From Bacillus atrophaeus (GTDB taxonomy: Bacteria > Bacillota > Bacilli > Bacillales > Bacillaceae), in NCBI RefSeq assembly GCF_001584335.1, contig NZ_LSBB01000022.1:1-64000 (forward strand): a stretch of 64,000 nucleotides of DNA, given 5' to 3'. The notes beneath the pieces are model-generated. The model searched no databases. It was not told the DNA's origin and saw only the letters and a program-made list of their open reading frames with translations. A program made the translations under genes and the position numbers. Positions 9,755 to 18,106 of this stretch are shown in pieces; positions within the stretch are counted from its first letter, which is position 1, and every line of letters starts with the position of its first letter.

Positions 9755-10380
9755 TGTTGAAAAAGATTCCGGCAAATGAAGAAAATGCAGAAAAAAAGAT
9801 TGTTAGGCAAAAGAAGCTGTTTATTGTCATATGTATTGTTTTTATTGGGGCTATGCTGCTTTATTTTATGGGTGGGAGTAATAAAGAAAAGGTAACAAAG
9901 AATGAACAAAAAGAAAGCTTAGTTAAAGAGGATAGTTTAGAGCAATCAACCTCTAAAAGTTCTATTGTGAAGGAAGAAAAAGCAGATGATAAAGATAAGC
10001 AAGAAATGCAACAAACACTGAAATCCTTTATAGAATCATACTACTCGTACGATTATAAAAATAAAGACAAGCATTTAAAGGAGTCAAAAAAATATTTGAC
10101 GCCTGAATTTTATAAGGAATTAAGTCTTGCTGAAGAAAATAATACAAAAGTACAGCCTTATGCTTATCGAAAAGTACAGAACATTTCCTATTCGGGCTTC
10201 TCTTTAGTCAACGGAAAGCCTCATTGGATTGTTAGTGTTAATACTGAATTAATGGATGAAAAGAGGAAGGTCACTGGCACTATTGAAGTTGAATTTGAAT
10301 TGGATTTAGATAAAAGAGAAGATAATTGGACCGTATCATATTTTGCTGTGACAGGTAAAGGGTTGAAAGAGAATGGATAA
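9754..10380 (+). CDS. VirB8/TcpC-like single-pass conjugation protein
   Basis: 208 aa: short basic cytoplasmic N-terminus, one membrane segment (about residues 22-42), a charged linker, and a C-terminal domain of ~110 residues whose alternating pattern fits an NTF2-like fold (VirB8/TcpC/ConB class). Overlaps VirB4 by one base and the next gene by eight, so translation of the three is probably coupled. Family call is based on topology, size and gene order. Confidence 0.65.
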   Translation: MLKKIPANEENAEKKIVRQKKLFIVICIVFIGAMLLYFMGGSNKEKVTKNEQKESLVKEDSLEQSTSKSSIVKEEKADDKDKQEMQQTLKSFIESYYSYDYKNKDKHLKESKKYLTPEFYKELSLAEENNTKVQPYAYRKVQNISYSGFSLVNGKPHWIVSVNTELMDEKRKVTGTIEVEFELDLDKREDNWTVSYFAVTGKGLKENG

Positions 10381-11479
10381 CGGGGCAGCTGCCGCCAAAG
10401 AAGCAGTGAAATACTTAATTAAGAAACAATTACAGAAGCGCGCGCTTCTGTTTTTTTTCTGCTCTTGGGCCGGTTTAATTACGATTGTAGTATGTGTAGT
10501 TATTGTCGGTGCGATAGGGATAATATCTGGCTTATCAGGTTCAGATTCAGGCGGAGGCGGCGGAGAATCTGCGATAAACATTGCGCCAGAAGTTGAACAG
10601 TATAGGGCGGTAGTAGAGAAAGAATGTAAAGCGAATGACATACCAGATTTAGTCGATCTAATACTAGCGCTGATTATGCAAGAGTCTGGCGGAAAGTCAT
10701 TAGATGTGATGCAAGCGAGTGAATCAAAAGGGCTACCTCCAAACTCGATAACAGATCCTCATGAATCAATAAAAGTAGGTGTCGCAAACTTTGCTTCAGT
10801 ATATAAAGAAGCGAAAGCAGCGAAAAAAAATGTCAAAGAAACGGCGTTGCAAGGCTACAACTTTGGGAGTGGATATATCAATTGGGCGATAAAGAAAAGT
10901 GGAGGTTGGACAAAAGAAAACGCTGCTGATTTTTCTCGGATTCACAGTAACGGCCAACAGCGACCAAACGGAACTTGGATGTATGGAGATCAACTTTATG
11001 TAGAGCACGTTATGAGATACCTAAAGCCCAATAACGGTGAAAATGGTGGAGAAGTTGAGGTAATAAAGGGTGGAAACAAAGTTATTGAGAAAGCAATAAA
11101 AGAAGGCTCAGCTTATATAGGAAGGTCCACTTATGTAATGGGTGGAGGGAGAACTCAAAGTGACATTTCAAAGGGGATCTTTGACTGTAGCAGCTTTGTA
11201 CACTATGCGTTTAACAAGGCAGGTTTATCCCTTGGAAATTTAGCCTCTACAACAACTGACACACTTGTTGTACGCGGAAAAAAAGTCAAATATTCAAATA
11301 TAAAAAGAGGCGATTTAGTATTCTTTGATACTTATAAAGTAAACGGTCATGTTGGAATCTATCTTGGAAATGGGGAGTTTTTAAATTGCCAAAATAGTTA
11401 CGGTGTTAGCGTGGCAAAGATGAGTAATAGCTATTGGAAAAGTCATTTTAATGGGGTCGTTGTACGTATTACAGAGTAA
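10373..11479 (+). CDS. CwlT-like bifunctional cell-wall hydrolase (lysozyme + NlpC/P60)
   Basis: 368 aa, the VirB1-like wall-opening enzyme of the mating pore. A membrane segment (about 24-54) is followed by a lysozyme-like domain with ALIMQESGG (candidate catalytic Glu near 103) and a C-terminal NlpC/P60 endopeptidase domain with FDCSSFV (nucleophile Cys near 271) and GHVGIYLG (His near 325). The same order occurs in CwlT of ICEBs1. Codons 20-29 lie in a terminator-like hairpin followed by eight T residues. No conventional cleavable signal peptide; it probably stays anchored. Confidence 0.9.
   Translation: MDNGAAAAKEAVKYLIKKQLQKRALLFFFCSWAGLITIVVCVVIVGAIGIISGLSGSDSGGGGGESAINIAPEVEQYRAVVEKECKANDIPDLVDLILALIMQESGGKSLDVMQASESKGLPPNSITDPHESIKVGVANFASVYKEAKAAKKNVKETALQGYNFGSGYINWAIKKSGGWTKENAADFSRIHSNGQQRPNGTWMYGDQLYVEHVMRYLKPNNGENGGEVEVIKGGNKVIEKAIKEGSAYIGRSTYVMGGGRTQSDISKGIFDCSSFVHYAFNKAGLSLGNLASTTTDTLVVRGKKVKYSNIKRGDLVFFDTYKVNGHVGIYLGNGEFLNCQNSYGVSVAKMSNSYWKSHFNGVVVRITE
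10432..10458 (+). terminator. Terminator-like hairpin inside the CwlT-like gene
   Basis: A perfect 20-base palindrome (ACAGAAGCGC and its complement, 10432-10451) runs into eight T residues. It codes for [10 protein letters not shown] at the start of the membrane segment. By sequence alone it is a canonical intrinsic terminator within an open reading frame. Confidence 0.75.
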
Positions 11480-11497
11480 AGGAGGGGAACTGAAAAA

Positions 11498-12307
11498 GTG
11501 AAAATAAAATTTAAAACTGTCGGTGCAAAATATAAAGTTTCTACCGGCGTAATTGCCATAATCCTGCTGTTTTTCTTGTCCAGCAGGATCATTTTTGATT
11601 CGCCTATTGAAGAAGAAAACACAAAACTAAACACCCCCGTTAGTATAAATAACATGACTGTGGAAATGACAGATCGAACTTATTTTTCAGACAAACACAT
11701 GCTTGAAATTGATTTTATGATCACAGATTCTCTACAAGATATTCCTCCAAAATTAGATGCTGTTGTTAAGGAAAAATCTAATAAGAGAAAGAAATATCAT
11801 CCCGAAATCATCAAGATTCGTGATGATTTTTACGTGTTGTTTGTAAAAGATATTCCGGAAGATTGGACAGCAGTTTCGGTTCAGCTGACTGATGAAAATG
11901 ATGAAGAATCAAGCTCAATTGGATCGAGCAAAAAGACCTATTCATCATCTGCAGATACGAAAACAATGGATGTTTTTGTGAAAAGAAATAAGGATTATTA
12001 TGAAGCAAAATATATCGATTTAAAGATCAAAAAAAATAAAAAGTTGATAAAAGAAGAAGAGAAAAAGCAGAAAGAATATGCGGTTGAAATCACACTATTA
12101 AACTCACGAATCTCGTCTTTAAAAGAAGATAAGGAGTATCAGATTGGAAAAGAAAAAGAGGAAACAGAATCACAAATCTCAGCCAATGAAAGCAAAATAT
12201 CTTCAAAAGAAGAGGCAATAAAAACGAGCAAAGAAACGCTGGATGAACTTGAAAAACGAAATGAATTATTAAAGAAAAGAAAGAGCAATCTCGTCATCGA
12301 AGAATAA
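11498..12307 (+). CDS. Membrane-anchored coiled-coil protein, 269 aa
   Basis: GTG 11498 follows AAAGGAGGGG. One membrane segment near residues 13-31, an extracellular beta-like middle, then a long Lys/Glu-rich coiled coil (about 165-265). It is the last gene before the candidate oriT and ends the mating-pore block. No family recognised; a structural role at the cell surface is inferred from topology and place. Confidence 0.75.
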   Translation: MKIKFKTVGAKYKVSTGVIAIILLFFLSSRIIFDSPIEEENTKLNTPVSINNMTVEMTDRTYFSDKHMLEIDFMITDSLQDIPPKLDAVVKEKSNKRKKYHPEIIKIRDDFYVLFVKDIPEDWTAVSVQLTDENDEESSSIGSSKKTYSSSADTKTMDVFVKRNKDYYEAKYIDLKIKKNKKLIKEEEKKQKEYAVEITLLNSRISSLKEDKEYQIGKEKEETESQISANESKISSKEEAIKTSKETLDELEKRNELLKKRKSNLVIEE

Positions 12308-12640
12308 ATTTTAGGGTGAGGTACAGTTGTTTGCTTGTACATAAATTGAAGATATATGTACATTCAGCTCTAAATCACCTAAATATTGGTTGCTCATAAA
12401 CGTTTTATTTATGTGCATTCATCAATAAATCTGGTACCACGAAAAAACAAACCGCACTGCGGTTTCACCATGTAAATGGTGCCAGTTTCCCCTTATGCTC
12501 TTTCCTTTTCCACCCCCTCCTTCCTTCGGAATCGGGGGCCGGCTTTTGCTGCCGCAAAAAGCCTTGGAAAAAGAAACACTTTTTTGAACAGATCGTTGCC
12601 ATGTAAAGTGCAAAAAATCGATGAAAAGGAGCGTTAACAA
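12308..12640. other. Candidate oriT region (gene-free, dyad-rich)
   Basis: 333 bp without a convincing gene between the last pore gene and the first relaxosome gene. Several inverted repeats are visible: TGTACAT / ATGTACA (12338-12362), AACCGCACTGCGGTT (~12450-12464), CACCAT / ATGGTG (~12467-12482) and GGCTTTTGC / GCAAAAAGCC (~12541-12563). In pLS20 the oriT lies next to the auxiliary relaxosome genes and the MobL relaxase gene, and this is the equivalent place. No nic site can be named from sequence alone; 12903-13062 is the alternative. Confidence 0.5.
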
Positions 12641-12880
12641 ATGCCGGATCTCAACATCAAAGGTCTTTCAAAAGATACAATCAACAAGCTTGCAGATAAA
12701 GCGAGGAAGGCAGGACTTTCTCAGCAAGAATATCTCCGGCAATTGCTTGATAAACACGTTGTTGCCGATGAAGTTGAGGGCGTGCGAAGTGAATTAGGAG
12801 AAGTCATTAAATCTGTAACGTTCGCCCTCGAACAAAACACCAAAGTGCTTAACGAATTCATCAGAGTAAATGAAGGATAG
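12641..12880 (+). CDS. Relaxosome auxiliary protein, ribbon-helix-helix type (Aux1-like)
   Basis: 79 aa, AAAGGAGCG 8 bases upstream. The N-terminal half (LNIKGLSKDTINKL... then a Ser-Gln-Glu-containing helix) is a typical ribbon-helix-helix DNA-binding domain; the C-terminus is helical and probably mediates oligomerisation. pLS20 encodes two RHH auxiliary proteins next to oriT that are needed for conjugation; position and size fit the first. Confidence 0.75.
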   Translation: MPDLNIKGLSKDTINKLADKARKAGLSQQEYLRQLLDKHVVADEVEGVRSELGEVIKSVTFALEQNTKVLNEFIRVNEG

Positions 12881-12912
12881 CGACCGATTGAGGACGCTAT
12901 CCTTGTTTCTTT
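12875..12912 (+). terminator. Intrinsic terminator after the RHH auxiliary gene
   Basis: Stem GGATAGCG / CGCTATCC (12875-12882 / 12895-12902) overlapping the stop codon, followed by a T-rich run. It lies inside the conjugation operon, upstream of the relaxase gene. Confidence 0.75.
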
Positions 12913-13062
12913 TTAAAACAGCAAATGAGCTGACCGCAGTGTTTAAAGTGCAATGATATTTTCTTTTTTAAAGACCGTCTTTAAAGAGAAGATAAATGAG
13001 CTGCATAGATCATTTTATGCTGTCATGCGGATAAAAGATATTGGAAAGTGAGGTTATATCAT
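12913..13062. other. Intergenic region with direct and inverted repeats (alternative oriT)
   Basis: Contains AAATGAGCTG twice (about 12923 and 12993), a near-perfect dyad TTTAAAGA / TCTTTAAA separated by 3 bp (~12969-12987), and a third TTTAAAG. Repeats next to relaxosome genes suggest binding sites for the two auxiliary proteins or a nic region. Confidence 0.4.
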
Positions 13063-13506
13063 ATGGCAAAAGTAAAGAAGCACCTTACCTTTAGCGATCC
13101 GACAGAATCACCGTATGGTATTGCTTATATTGAAAAAGAAATGAAAGCGAAGAATTGCTCAAAAATGAATGAAACAATTGAACGGATCTTTGCTGAACAT
13201 GATGAAATGAAAGCGAGATTAAATGACGAAGATGCACTTGTCGAGAAAATATTTCAGCGTTTTAAGAAGACGCTTGACGTTATCCGCGTGCGCGCCGGAC
13301 ACACGGATAAAAATGCACAAATTAACTTAGAGCTTTGGAATGCATTTCTCATGGCCAACCCACTAGCTGTGACAGTTTTAACTGATCAGCATACTTCTGA
13401 ATCAGTATCGTTGGCCAAAGAGAAAGTTAGCAATGACATAGCTGCATTTAAGCAAAGGAAAGATGAACAGAAGGCCAAGCAAGATATGCTGAAGGGTGAA
13501 AAATAA
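13063..13506 (+). CDS. Second relaxosome auxiliary protein (Aux2-like)
   Basis: 147 aa. ATG 13063 is chosen over GTG 13048 because GGAAAGTGAGG lies 9 bases upstream. The N-terminus (KKHLTFSD... then NCSKMNETIERIF) fits a ribbon-helix-helix domain; the C-terminus is a Lys/Glu/Gln-rich helix. It overlaps the relaxase start by one base, so the two are co-translated. Role as the second auxiliary relaxosome protein is inferred from pLS20 gene order. Confidence 0.65.
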   Translation: MAKVKKHLTFSDPTESPYGIAYIEKEMKAKNCSKMNETIERIFAEHDEMKARLNDEDALVEKIFQRFKKTLDVIRVRAGHTDKNAQINLELWNAFLMANPLAVTVLTDQHTSESVSLAKEKVSNDIAAFKQRKDEQKAKQDMLKGEK

Positions 13507-14738
13507 TGGATTCTCCTGGCGTTGTATTAGTCTCTAAATATGTTTCGGGCAAATCAACAAAATTTTCGAAGTATGTCAATTATATCAACCGTGATGAAGC
13601 AGTCCGAACGGAGAAATTTCAGACCTACAATGTGAATAAGTTAGACGGGTACAATCAGTATATGGGGAACCCGGAAAAGAGCAGCGGGATCTTCACCCAG
13701 CACAAAGATAGCTTATCACCAGTAGAAAAAAATCAGCTGAAGGAGATTTTCAGACAAGCCCAAAAAAATGATTCAGTCATGTGGCAAGATGTCATAAGTT
13801 TCGATAACAAGTGGTTAGAAGAACGCGGGATTTATAACTCGAAAACTGGCTGGGTCAATGAAGGGGCAATTCAAAACTCTATTCGAAAAGGAATGGAAGT
13901 TTTATTAAGAGAAGAGCAGCTTGAACAAAGTGGCGTTTGGTCCGCAGCCATACATTACAACACTGATAATATCCATGTCCACATTGCGCTAGTTGAACCC
14001 AATCCGACAAAAGAGTACGGCGTCTTTACGAACAAAAAAACAGGTGAGGTTTACCAGGCTCGGCGTGGGAATCGGAAATTAAAAACCCTGGATAAAATGA
14101 AAAGTAAGGTTGCAAACACCCTCATGGATCGGGACAAAGAACTTAGTAAAATATCGCAGTTGATCCATGACCGTATTGCTCCTAAAGGCCTTAAATTTCA
14201 ACCTAGATTGGATACATACATGACGAAGATGTATAACCATATCTACGAGAATCTGCCGGAAGACATGAGACTGTGGAAATATAATAACAATGCCTTGAAT
14301 AATATCCGGCCGGAGATAGACAGCGTAATTACGATGTACATTCAAAAGTATCATCCTGAAGACTATAAAGAGCTAGATCAGTCGTTAAAAGAAGAAATGG
14401 AATTCAGAAAATCAGTATACGGAGACGGGTCAAAACAGGTAGAGAGATATAAAGAGTATAGGAAAAATAAACATAAAGAACTCTACACTAAATTAGGGAA
14501 CTCCATGCTGAAGGAAATGGCTGAAATACGCAGGCGTGAGTCGCAATCAAAACAAATTAGTCGCTCAGGCACCTATGCTCCTGGTTCAGTATCACATAGA
14601 CAATGGGATACAAAGGGTAGGCGCATAAAAAGATCAGATATCAATAAAATCAAGCACGCTTTAGATAAAGATTATCAGAGCATGAAAAACATGCGTAAGT
14701 ACCAACAAATGCAGTATGAAATGGAACAGAGCCGGTAG
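13506..14738 (+). CDS. MobL/MobP2-type conjugative relaxase
   Basis: 410-aa relaxase that would nick one strand at oriT and stay bound to its 5' end. The N-terminal block PGVVLVSKYVSG...KYVNYINRDEA holds conserved Tyr residues, and IHYNTDNIHVHIALVEP (about residues 148-164) supplies the HUH metal-binding histidines. These features match the MOB_L relaxase family founded on RelLS20 of pLS20. The C-terminal half is basic and helical and carries no helicase or primase domain. Confidence 0.9.
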   Translation: MDSPGVVLVSKYVSGKSTKFSKYVNYINRDEAVRTEKFQTYNVNKLDGYNQYMGNPEKSSGIFTQHKDSLSPVEKNQLKEIFRQAQKNDSVMWQDVISFDNKWLEERGIYNSKTGWVNEGAIQNSIRKGMEVLLREEQLEQSGVWSAAIHYNTDNIHVHIALVEPNPTKEYGVFTNKKTGEVYQARRGNRKLKTLDKMKSKVANTLMDRDKELSKISQLIHDRIAPKGLKFQPRLDTYMTKMYNHIYENLPEDMRLWKYNNNALNNIRPEIDSVITMYIQKYHPEDYKELDQSLKEEMEFRKSVYGDGSKQVERYKEYRKNKHKELYTKLGNSMLKEMAEIRRRESQSKQISRSGTYAPGSVSHRQWDTKGRRIKRSDINKIKHALDKDYQSMKNMRKYQQMQYEMEQSR

Positions 14739-14768
14739 GCAAGTCTGAAATTAAAGGAGAGGCAGCCA

Positions 14769-15239
14769 ATGATTTTTAAACTAGATCACTATATCAATGA
14801 AGAGAGAGATCCAGATTATTTGCTTTTTATCGAAAAGGACATTGAACCTTCACGATTTGAGGATGAACTTTTAGAGCTTATAGAGATAATTGCATGTATT
14901 CATTTTAGATTTGAGCAGCTTGTTAGGGATGATATTTGTGTGGCAGGAAAAGATATAGTGTTCCTTCTTGAGAAGTATTATGGTTTCAAAAACGTAACGT
15001 CCGAATACATGTGGTTAGAAAAAGAAACAAGGCTGCCGCGTGAGGAATGGTATGTTTTTAACGAATTCAGAGTTGGCACTAACCAAGTGCCCGTGTTTCA
15101 AATAGATGTATATAATGCGCGGGAAGCATGCTGCGGACCGGAATACAGAAATCTCATGATAAACAGGCTGCCACTTGATAAGGAATTCGATAATGATATT
15201 GAAAAGCTGGGGGCTTTTTATGTTGGTGAACAGCATTAA
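14769..15239 (+). CDS. Hypothetical protein downstream of relaxase, 156 aa
   Basis: AAAGGAGAGG precedes the ATG by 7-8 bases. Acidic, soluble, no membrane segment or signal peptide. Two Cys lie together in ARE-ACCGPEY near the C-terminus. Last gene before a strong terminator, so probably the end of one transcription segment. No family recognised; a relaxosome or entry function is possible but unsupported. Confidence 0.7.
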   Translation: MIFKLDHYINEERDPDYLLFIEKDIEPSRFEDELLELIEIIACIHFRFEQLVRDDICVAGKDIVFLLEKYYGFKNVTSEYMWLEKETRLPREEWYVFNEFRVGTNQVPVFQIDVYNAREACCGPEYRNLMINRLPLDKEFDNDIEKLGAFYVGEQH

Positions 15240-15261
15240 AAATTAAAGAAAACACATGTGA

Positions 15262-15289
15262 GATCAGGATAAATCCTGGTCTTTTTTTT
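15262..15289 (+). terminator. Intrinsic terminator
   Basis: Stem GATCAGGAT / ATCCTGGTC (one G-T pair) followed by eight T residues, between the 156-aa gene and the Toprim gene. Confidence 0.85.
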
Positions 15290-15313
15290 ATGACTATAAA
15301 AGGGGGAGTTTAA

Positions 15314-16693
15314 ATGCCTAGAGTAAGTGAAGATGTCATAAAACAAGCAGCTGCAGTTGATATTGTAGACTTCTGTGAGGCCAATGGTTATGAGCTTGTT
15401 AAATTGAGCGATAGATGGTATCAGGGCGCTGAACACGATAGCTTAATGATTGATAAAGAGAAAAACAGCTTTCAGTGGTTTTCCCAGGGGAAGAACGGAA
15501 ATTCAATTGATTTTGTTCGCACATTTTACGGAAAAAGCTTCCGTGAAGCTGTATCAATGCTCACTGAAAAAGACTATAAGCATACAAAAGAAGTTAAAGA
15601 GCAGCCGCAAAAAGAATTCGTTTATGACATCGATCATGATAACTCCACAGAACAAGTTGAACGTTACTTGACTGAAGAAAGAGGCATCGATAAAGGGATA
15701 GTAAATGCTCTAATTGCTAAAGGATTACTGAGACAGGATAAGAAGAAAAACTGTGTGTTTGTTTGGGGGAATACAGGCAAGCGTGTAGGTGCCGATCTTC
15801 AGGGCACCATTACAATGAATAAATACGGAAAGAGAACGACATTTAAACAAATTAAATCAGATTCTCAGCGGAATTATGGCTTTAATGTCTCATTAGGCGT
15901 CCCTAAAAAACTTTATTTTTTTGAGGCGCCTATTGATCTGTTAAGTTATTGGACAATGTATAAAGATCAATTATCGAATTGCCGTCTCATTTCAATGAAC
16001 GGAGTGAAGAAAAACACGGTTTTCAACCTGATAAAGCATACAATGATATCCCGCGGTGTGGCTCCGACAGAGGGAGTATACTTCGGAGTTGATAATGACC
16101 ATGCTGGGCACAAATTTATGGATGAAATACGACAATATGAGTTTTCCGTTAAAGGGGAGGAAGTCAAATTTCATAACTTAATCCCGGCAGACAATCATAT
16201 CCCTAAAGAATATTTAGAACTGTATCAAACATACGGCAGTCAATATGGGGTCGATTGGAAGTACCTAGCTGCTATTCATAAAGCTGAAACGAACCTTGGA
16301 AATACAAATGAGATTACGAACGGTTATGGTTTTGGCAAGTATTTTGGTGCTAAACAGCTGCCTAGTGAAAAACCCTATGAGATCCAGGTGCCAATAGCAA
16401 TAGAAGAAGCTGCCAGGGCGTTAAAAGCTAACACTATAGATGGAAAAACTGATCTAGGATCAGTTTTAAAACAGGATGTAAAAGAGGTTGATCTGACTAA
16501 TCAGGTGAAAATGCAACAGAAAGTACAACTTTATTACGACAACTATAATGATCTAGGATATCTGCCGGTGGAAGAGGTTTCTAAGGATTGGAATGATGTG
16601 CTGAAGGTCCGTAGAGCTGCTTCAAAACATCGCGAAAAAACACATTCTCAAAAGCAACATAGGAGCAAGAAAAATATGCTTGTTAGGGGGTGA
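15314..16693 (+). CDS. DUF3991/Toprim primase-like protein fused to a lysozyme-like domain
   Basis: 459 aa. Residues 1-~100 look like the zinc-less DUF3991 N-terminal domain of mobile-element primases. A Toprim core follows with FFEAPIDLL (Glu near 203) and FGVDNDHAG (DxD near 256-258). From about residue 296 a separate ~110-residue domain, YGSQYGVDWKYLAAIHKAETN, matches the lytic-transglycosylase (lysozyme-like) family seen in conjugation proteins such as PrgK, with a candidate catalytic Glu near 323. The end is basic. There is no signal peptide. The frame is continuous and composition does not change at the joint, so the fusion looks real. Likely made in or exported to the recipient to prime the entering strand; this is inference. 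Confidence 0.75.
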   Translation: MPRVSEDVIKQAAAVDIVDFCEANGYELVKLSDRWYQGAEHDSLMIDKEKNSFQWFSQGKNGNSIDFVRTFYGKSFREAVSMLTEKDYKHTKEVKEQPQKEFVYDIDHDNSTEQVERYLTEERGIDKGIVNALIAKGLLRQDKKKNCVFVWGNTGKRVGADLQGTITMNKYGKRTTFKQIKSDSQRNYGFNVSLGVPKKLYFFEAPIDLLSYWTMYKDQLSNCRLISMNGVKKNTVFNLIKHTMISRGVAPTEGVYFGVDNDHAGHKFMDEIRQYEFSVKGEEVKFHNLIPADNHIPKEYLELYQTYGSQYGVDWKYLAAIHKAETNLGNTNEITNGYGFGKYFGAKQLPSEKPYEIQVPIAIEEAARALKANTIDGKTDLGSVLKQDVKEVDLTNQVKMQQKVQLYYDNYNDLGYLPVEEVSKDWNDVLKVRRAASKHREKTHSQKQHRSKKNMLVRG

Positions 16694-16742
16694 TAAAACA
16701 CCGATTTACCTGAATTAATCAAGGGAAAACAAGGGCAAAAGG

Positions 16743-16771
16743 TATCTTCAGTATCGCTAAAATGGTATAAT
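16743..16771 (+). promoter_or_regulatory. Extended -10 promoter for the MazF-like TA pair
   Basis: TGGTATAAT at 16763-16771 gives a TGn-extended -10; no good -35 is visible. It lies 29 bp upstream of the 51-aa gene, which has AAAGGGAGGT before its ATG. Confidence 0.65.
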
Positions 16772-16799
16772 ATATTATAGAGAAAGGGAGGTCAATTGT

Positions 16800-16955
16800 A
16801 TGGAAAAAATAAAAACAATTGAGCAAGCTCGTGAGAAAATGAAAGAACTGCTGGCTGACCCCCAATATAATCGTCCGGAGAACTACCCGGAACGAAACGC
16901 TGACGGGACTATCCTGTTAGATGAAAATAATGAACTTCACCAGGAATTAAGATAA
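16800..16955 (+). CDS. Small antitoxin-like protein, 51 aa
   Basis: ATG 16800 with AAAGGGAGG 8-9 bases upstream; stop at 16953-16955. Helical N-terminus (IEQAREKMKELL) and a polar, acidic C-terminus. The next gene begins directly at the following base with a TTG, so the two must be coupled. Size, order and coupling suggest the antitoxin partner of the MazF/PemK-like protein. Recognised from position, not from a known antitoxin motif. Confidence 0.6.
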   Translation: MEKIKTIEQAREKMKELLADPQYNRPENYPERNADGTILLDENNELHQELR

Positions 16956-17468
16956 TTGGCTGAAACAGATCCAAAAAAATTAGAGCTAGGCAATATACAT
17001 TTAGCGATAACTGAATTTAGAGATGGGACAGGTCGTAAAGCGCGGCCTGTCCTTGTTTTAGGTTCAAAGAAATCTATTGAAGGTGCTTTCGAGCCTGAAG
17101 TCCTGATCGGGTACATCACATCTAATAATAACAATAAGAATTTCTCCAAGTTTAAGTATCCGATTGCTGACTGGAAAGCAGCTGGTTTGGATAAGGAATC
17201 ATGGGTTGTTTTGCAGGAACGGGAACTCAAATGGATGAATCACGAGAAGGATTTTCTTAAACACATCGGATTGCTGACGGAACGTGATACAATAGGCGTC
17301 CTGAATAAATTTATGGAAGTCCGAGAGTTAGAACAGTCATTAAAGCAAGAGGCTGAAAAATCTAAGCCGCAGCCTCGAAAGGGTAAGATGCAAGTGACTA
17401 TTCAAGAGAATCCTACATTGAAGCGCAGTAGTCCAAGCGCACAACGAAGAAACAGCAGAGAACGGTAA
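16956..17468 (+). CDS. MazF/PemK-like toxin-fold protein
   Basis: 170 aa from a TTG placed immediately after the upstream stop. The N-terminal ~110 residues show the MazF/PemK pattern: a first strand with LAITEF, then the typical GRKARPVLVLGS block, a VLIGYITSN strand and ESWVVLQERELKW. MazF-like proteins are usually mRNA interferases. The C-terminal ~50 residues are a basic helical extension. Expressed from its own promoter with a small upstream partner and closed by a terminator, so it forms a self-contained plasmid TA or regulatory pair in the region first transferred. Confidence 0.65.
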   Translation: MAETDPKKLELGNIHLAITEFRDGTGRKARPVLVLGSKKSIEGAFEPEVLIGYITSNNNNKNFSKFKYPIADWKAAGLDKESWVVLQERELKWMNHEKDFLKHIGLLTERDTIGVLNKFMEVRELEQSLKQEAEKSKPQPRKGKMQVTIQENPTLKRSSPSAQRRNSRER

Positions 17469-17481
17469 TTTTTTTGAAGAC

Positions 17482-17509
17482 AAGCTCCCTTACTTCAGGG
17501 AGCTTTTTT
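17482..17509 (+). terminator. Intrinsic terminator of the MazF-like operon
   Basis: Stem AAGCTCCCT / AGGGAGCTT with a 6-base loop and a T run. Confidence 0.9.
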
Positions 17510-17527
17510 ATTTTTCTTATTGTATTA

Positions 17528-17633
17528 AGATGCTGCCGGTTCCGGAAACCCAGGAAGCCAGGCGCCGGTGATGCGGCAGCTGTAGAAAGAGATCGATGCC
17601 GGGTCCGGGAGCGAACCAGGTGCAGCTGAAGAA
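17528..17633. repeat. GC-rich CAGCTG repeat, copy 1 of 3
   Basis: GC-rich block holding GGCAGCTGTAGAAAGAGATCG-type units (AGAGATCGATGCC core) and GTGCAGCTGAAGAA. The same units recur at 24025-24150 and 47280-47455. Noncoding; frames across it are not conserved. Confidence 0.65.
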
Positions 17634-17763
17634 TTTTGTTATTTTTTTTATCATTTTTTTGTTTGCATTGCAAACTGAATATACTGAGTATATACTGGTT
17701 ATATAATTTATACGTTAGTCATCTATATGATGACCAATGTAAAAAAAACAGATGTTTTTGCAT

Positions 17764-17795
17764 AAAAAAATACCGGAGTGCGCTAACACTCCGGT
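17764..17795 (-). terminator. Terminator of the type I toxin mRNA
   Basis: Read on the minus strand: ACCGGAGTG / CACTCCGGT stem followed by A/T run TATTTTTTT. Confidence 0.8.
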
Positions 17796-17885
17796 CTGTA
17801 CAAATGCTGGCTCCTCATTGGAGCGCTGGCTATGATGGTGCGCTATGGACCAACCCTTACAAGTTTCTCAGGCTCAAAGGGTGGT

Positions 17886-17996
17886 CTATTTTTTACTTTT
17901 ATAAGTCAACAAGGCGACAATTAAGGAACCCAAACCAATTAATGATGATTGGAAACCAATCAAAACCATTAGAGCTTGGTAAGCTTCAGTTGACAT
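17886..17996 (-). CDS. Type I toxin, TxpA/BsrG-like hydrophobic peptide (36 aa)
   Basis: MSTEAYQALMVLIGF followed by a hydrophobic segment and a TYKSKK tail is the pattern of the holin-like toxin family (TxpA, BsrG and relatives) that damages the membrane. The ATG at 17996 has a very strong site AAAGGGGGTGA, and that site pairs with an upstream GGCCCCT in a GCCCCT-GAA-AGGGG hairpin, as reported for sequestered sites in bsrG mRNA. It has its own extended -10 promoter and terminator on the minus strand. Confidence 0.82.
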   Translation of the reverse strand: MSTEAYQALMVLIGFQSSLIGLGSLIVALLTYKSKK

Positions 17997-18106
17997 TTTA
18001 TCACCCCCTTTCAGGGGCCAGCAGATCGCTATTGAGATACACGACAAATGTACAGGAATAATATACACTAGACAACCATATTGTGGTTGTCTTTTTTTGT
18101 ATCTTA

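Larger units (their letters stand above)
17668..18103 (+). ncRNA. Predicted antisense RNA to the type I toxin
   Basis: A plus-strand promoter TTGCAA-17-TATACT lies at 17668-17696. The first plus-strand terminator downstream is GACAACCA / TGGTTGTC plus seven T (about 18071-18097). A transcript of ~390 nt between them would cover the whole toxin gene on the other strand. Boundaries are predicted only. Confidence 0.5.

Noticed and set aside
17413..17673. 86-aa minus-strand frame over the terminator and GC-rich repeat
   Set aside because: It reads through the MazF-like gene end and terminator stem with no ribosome site.
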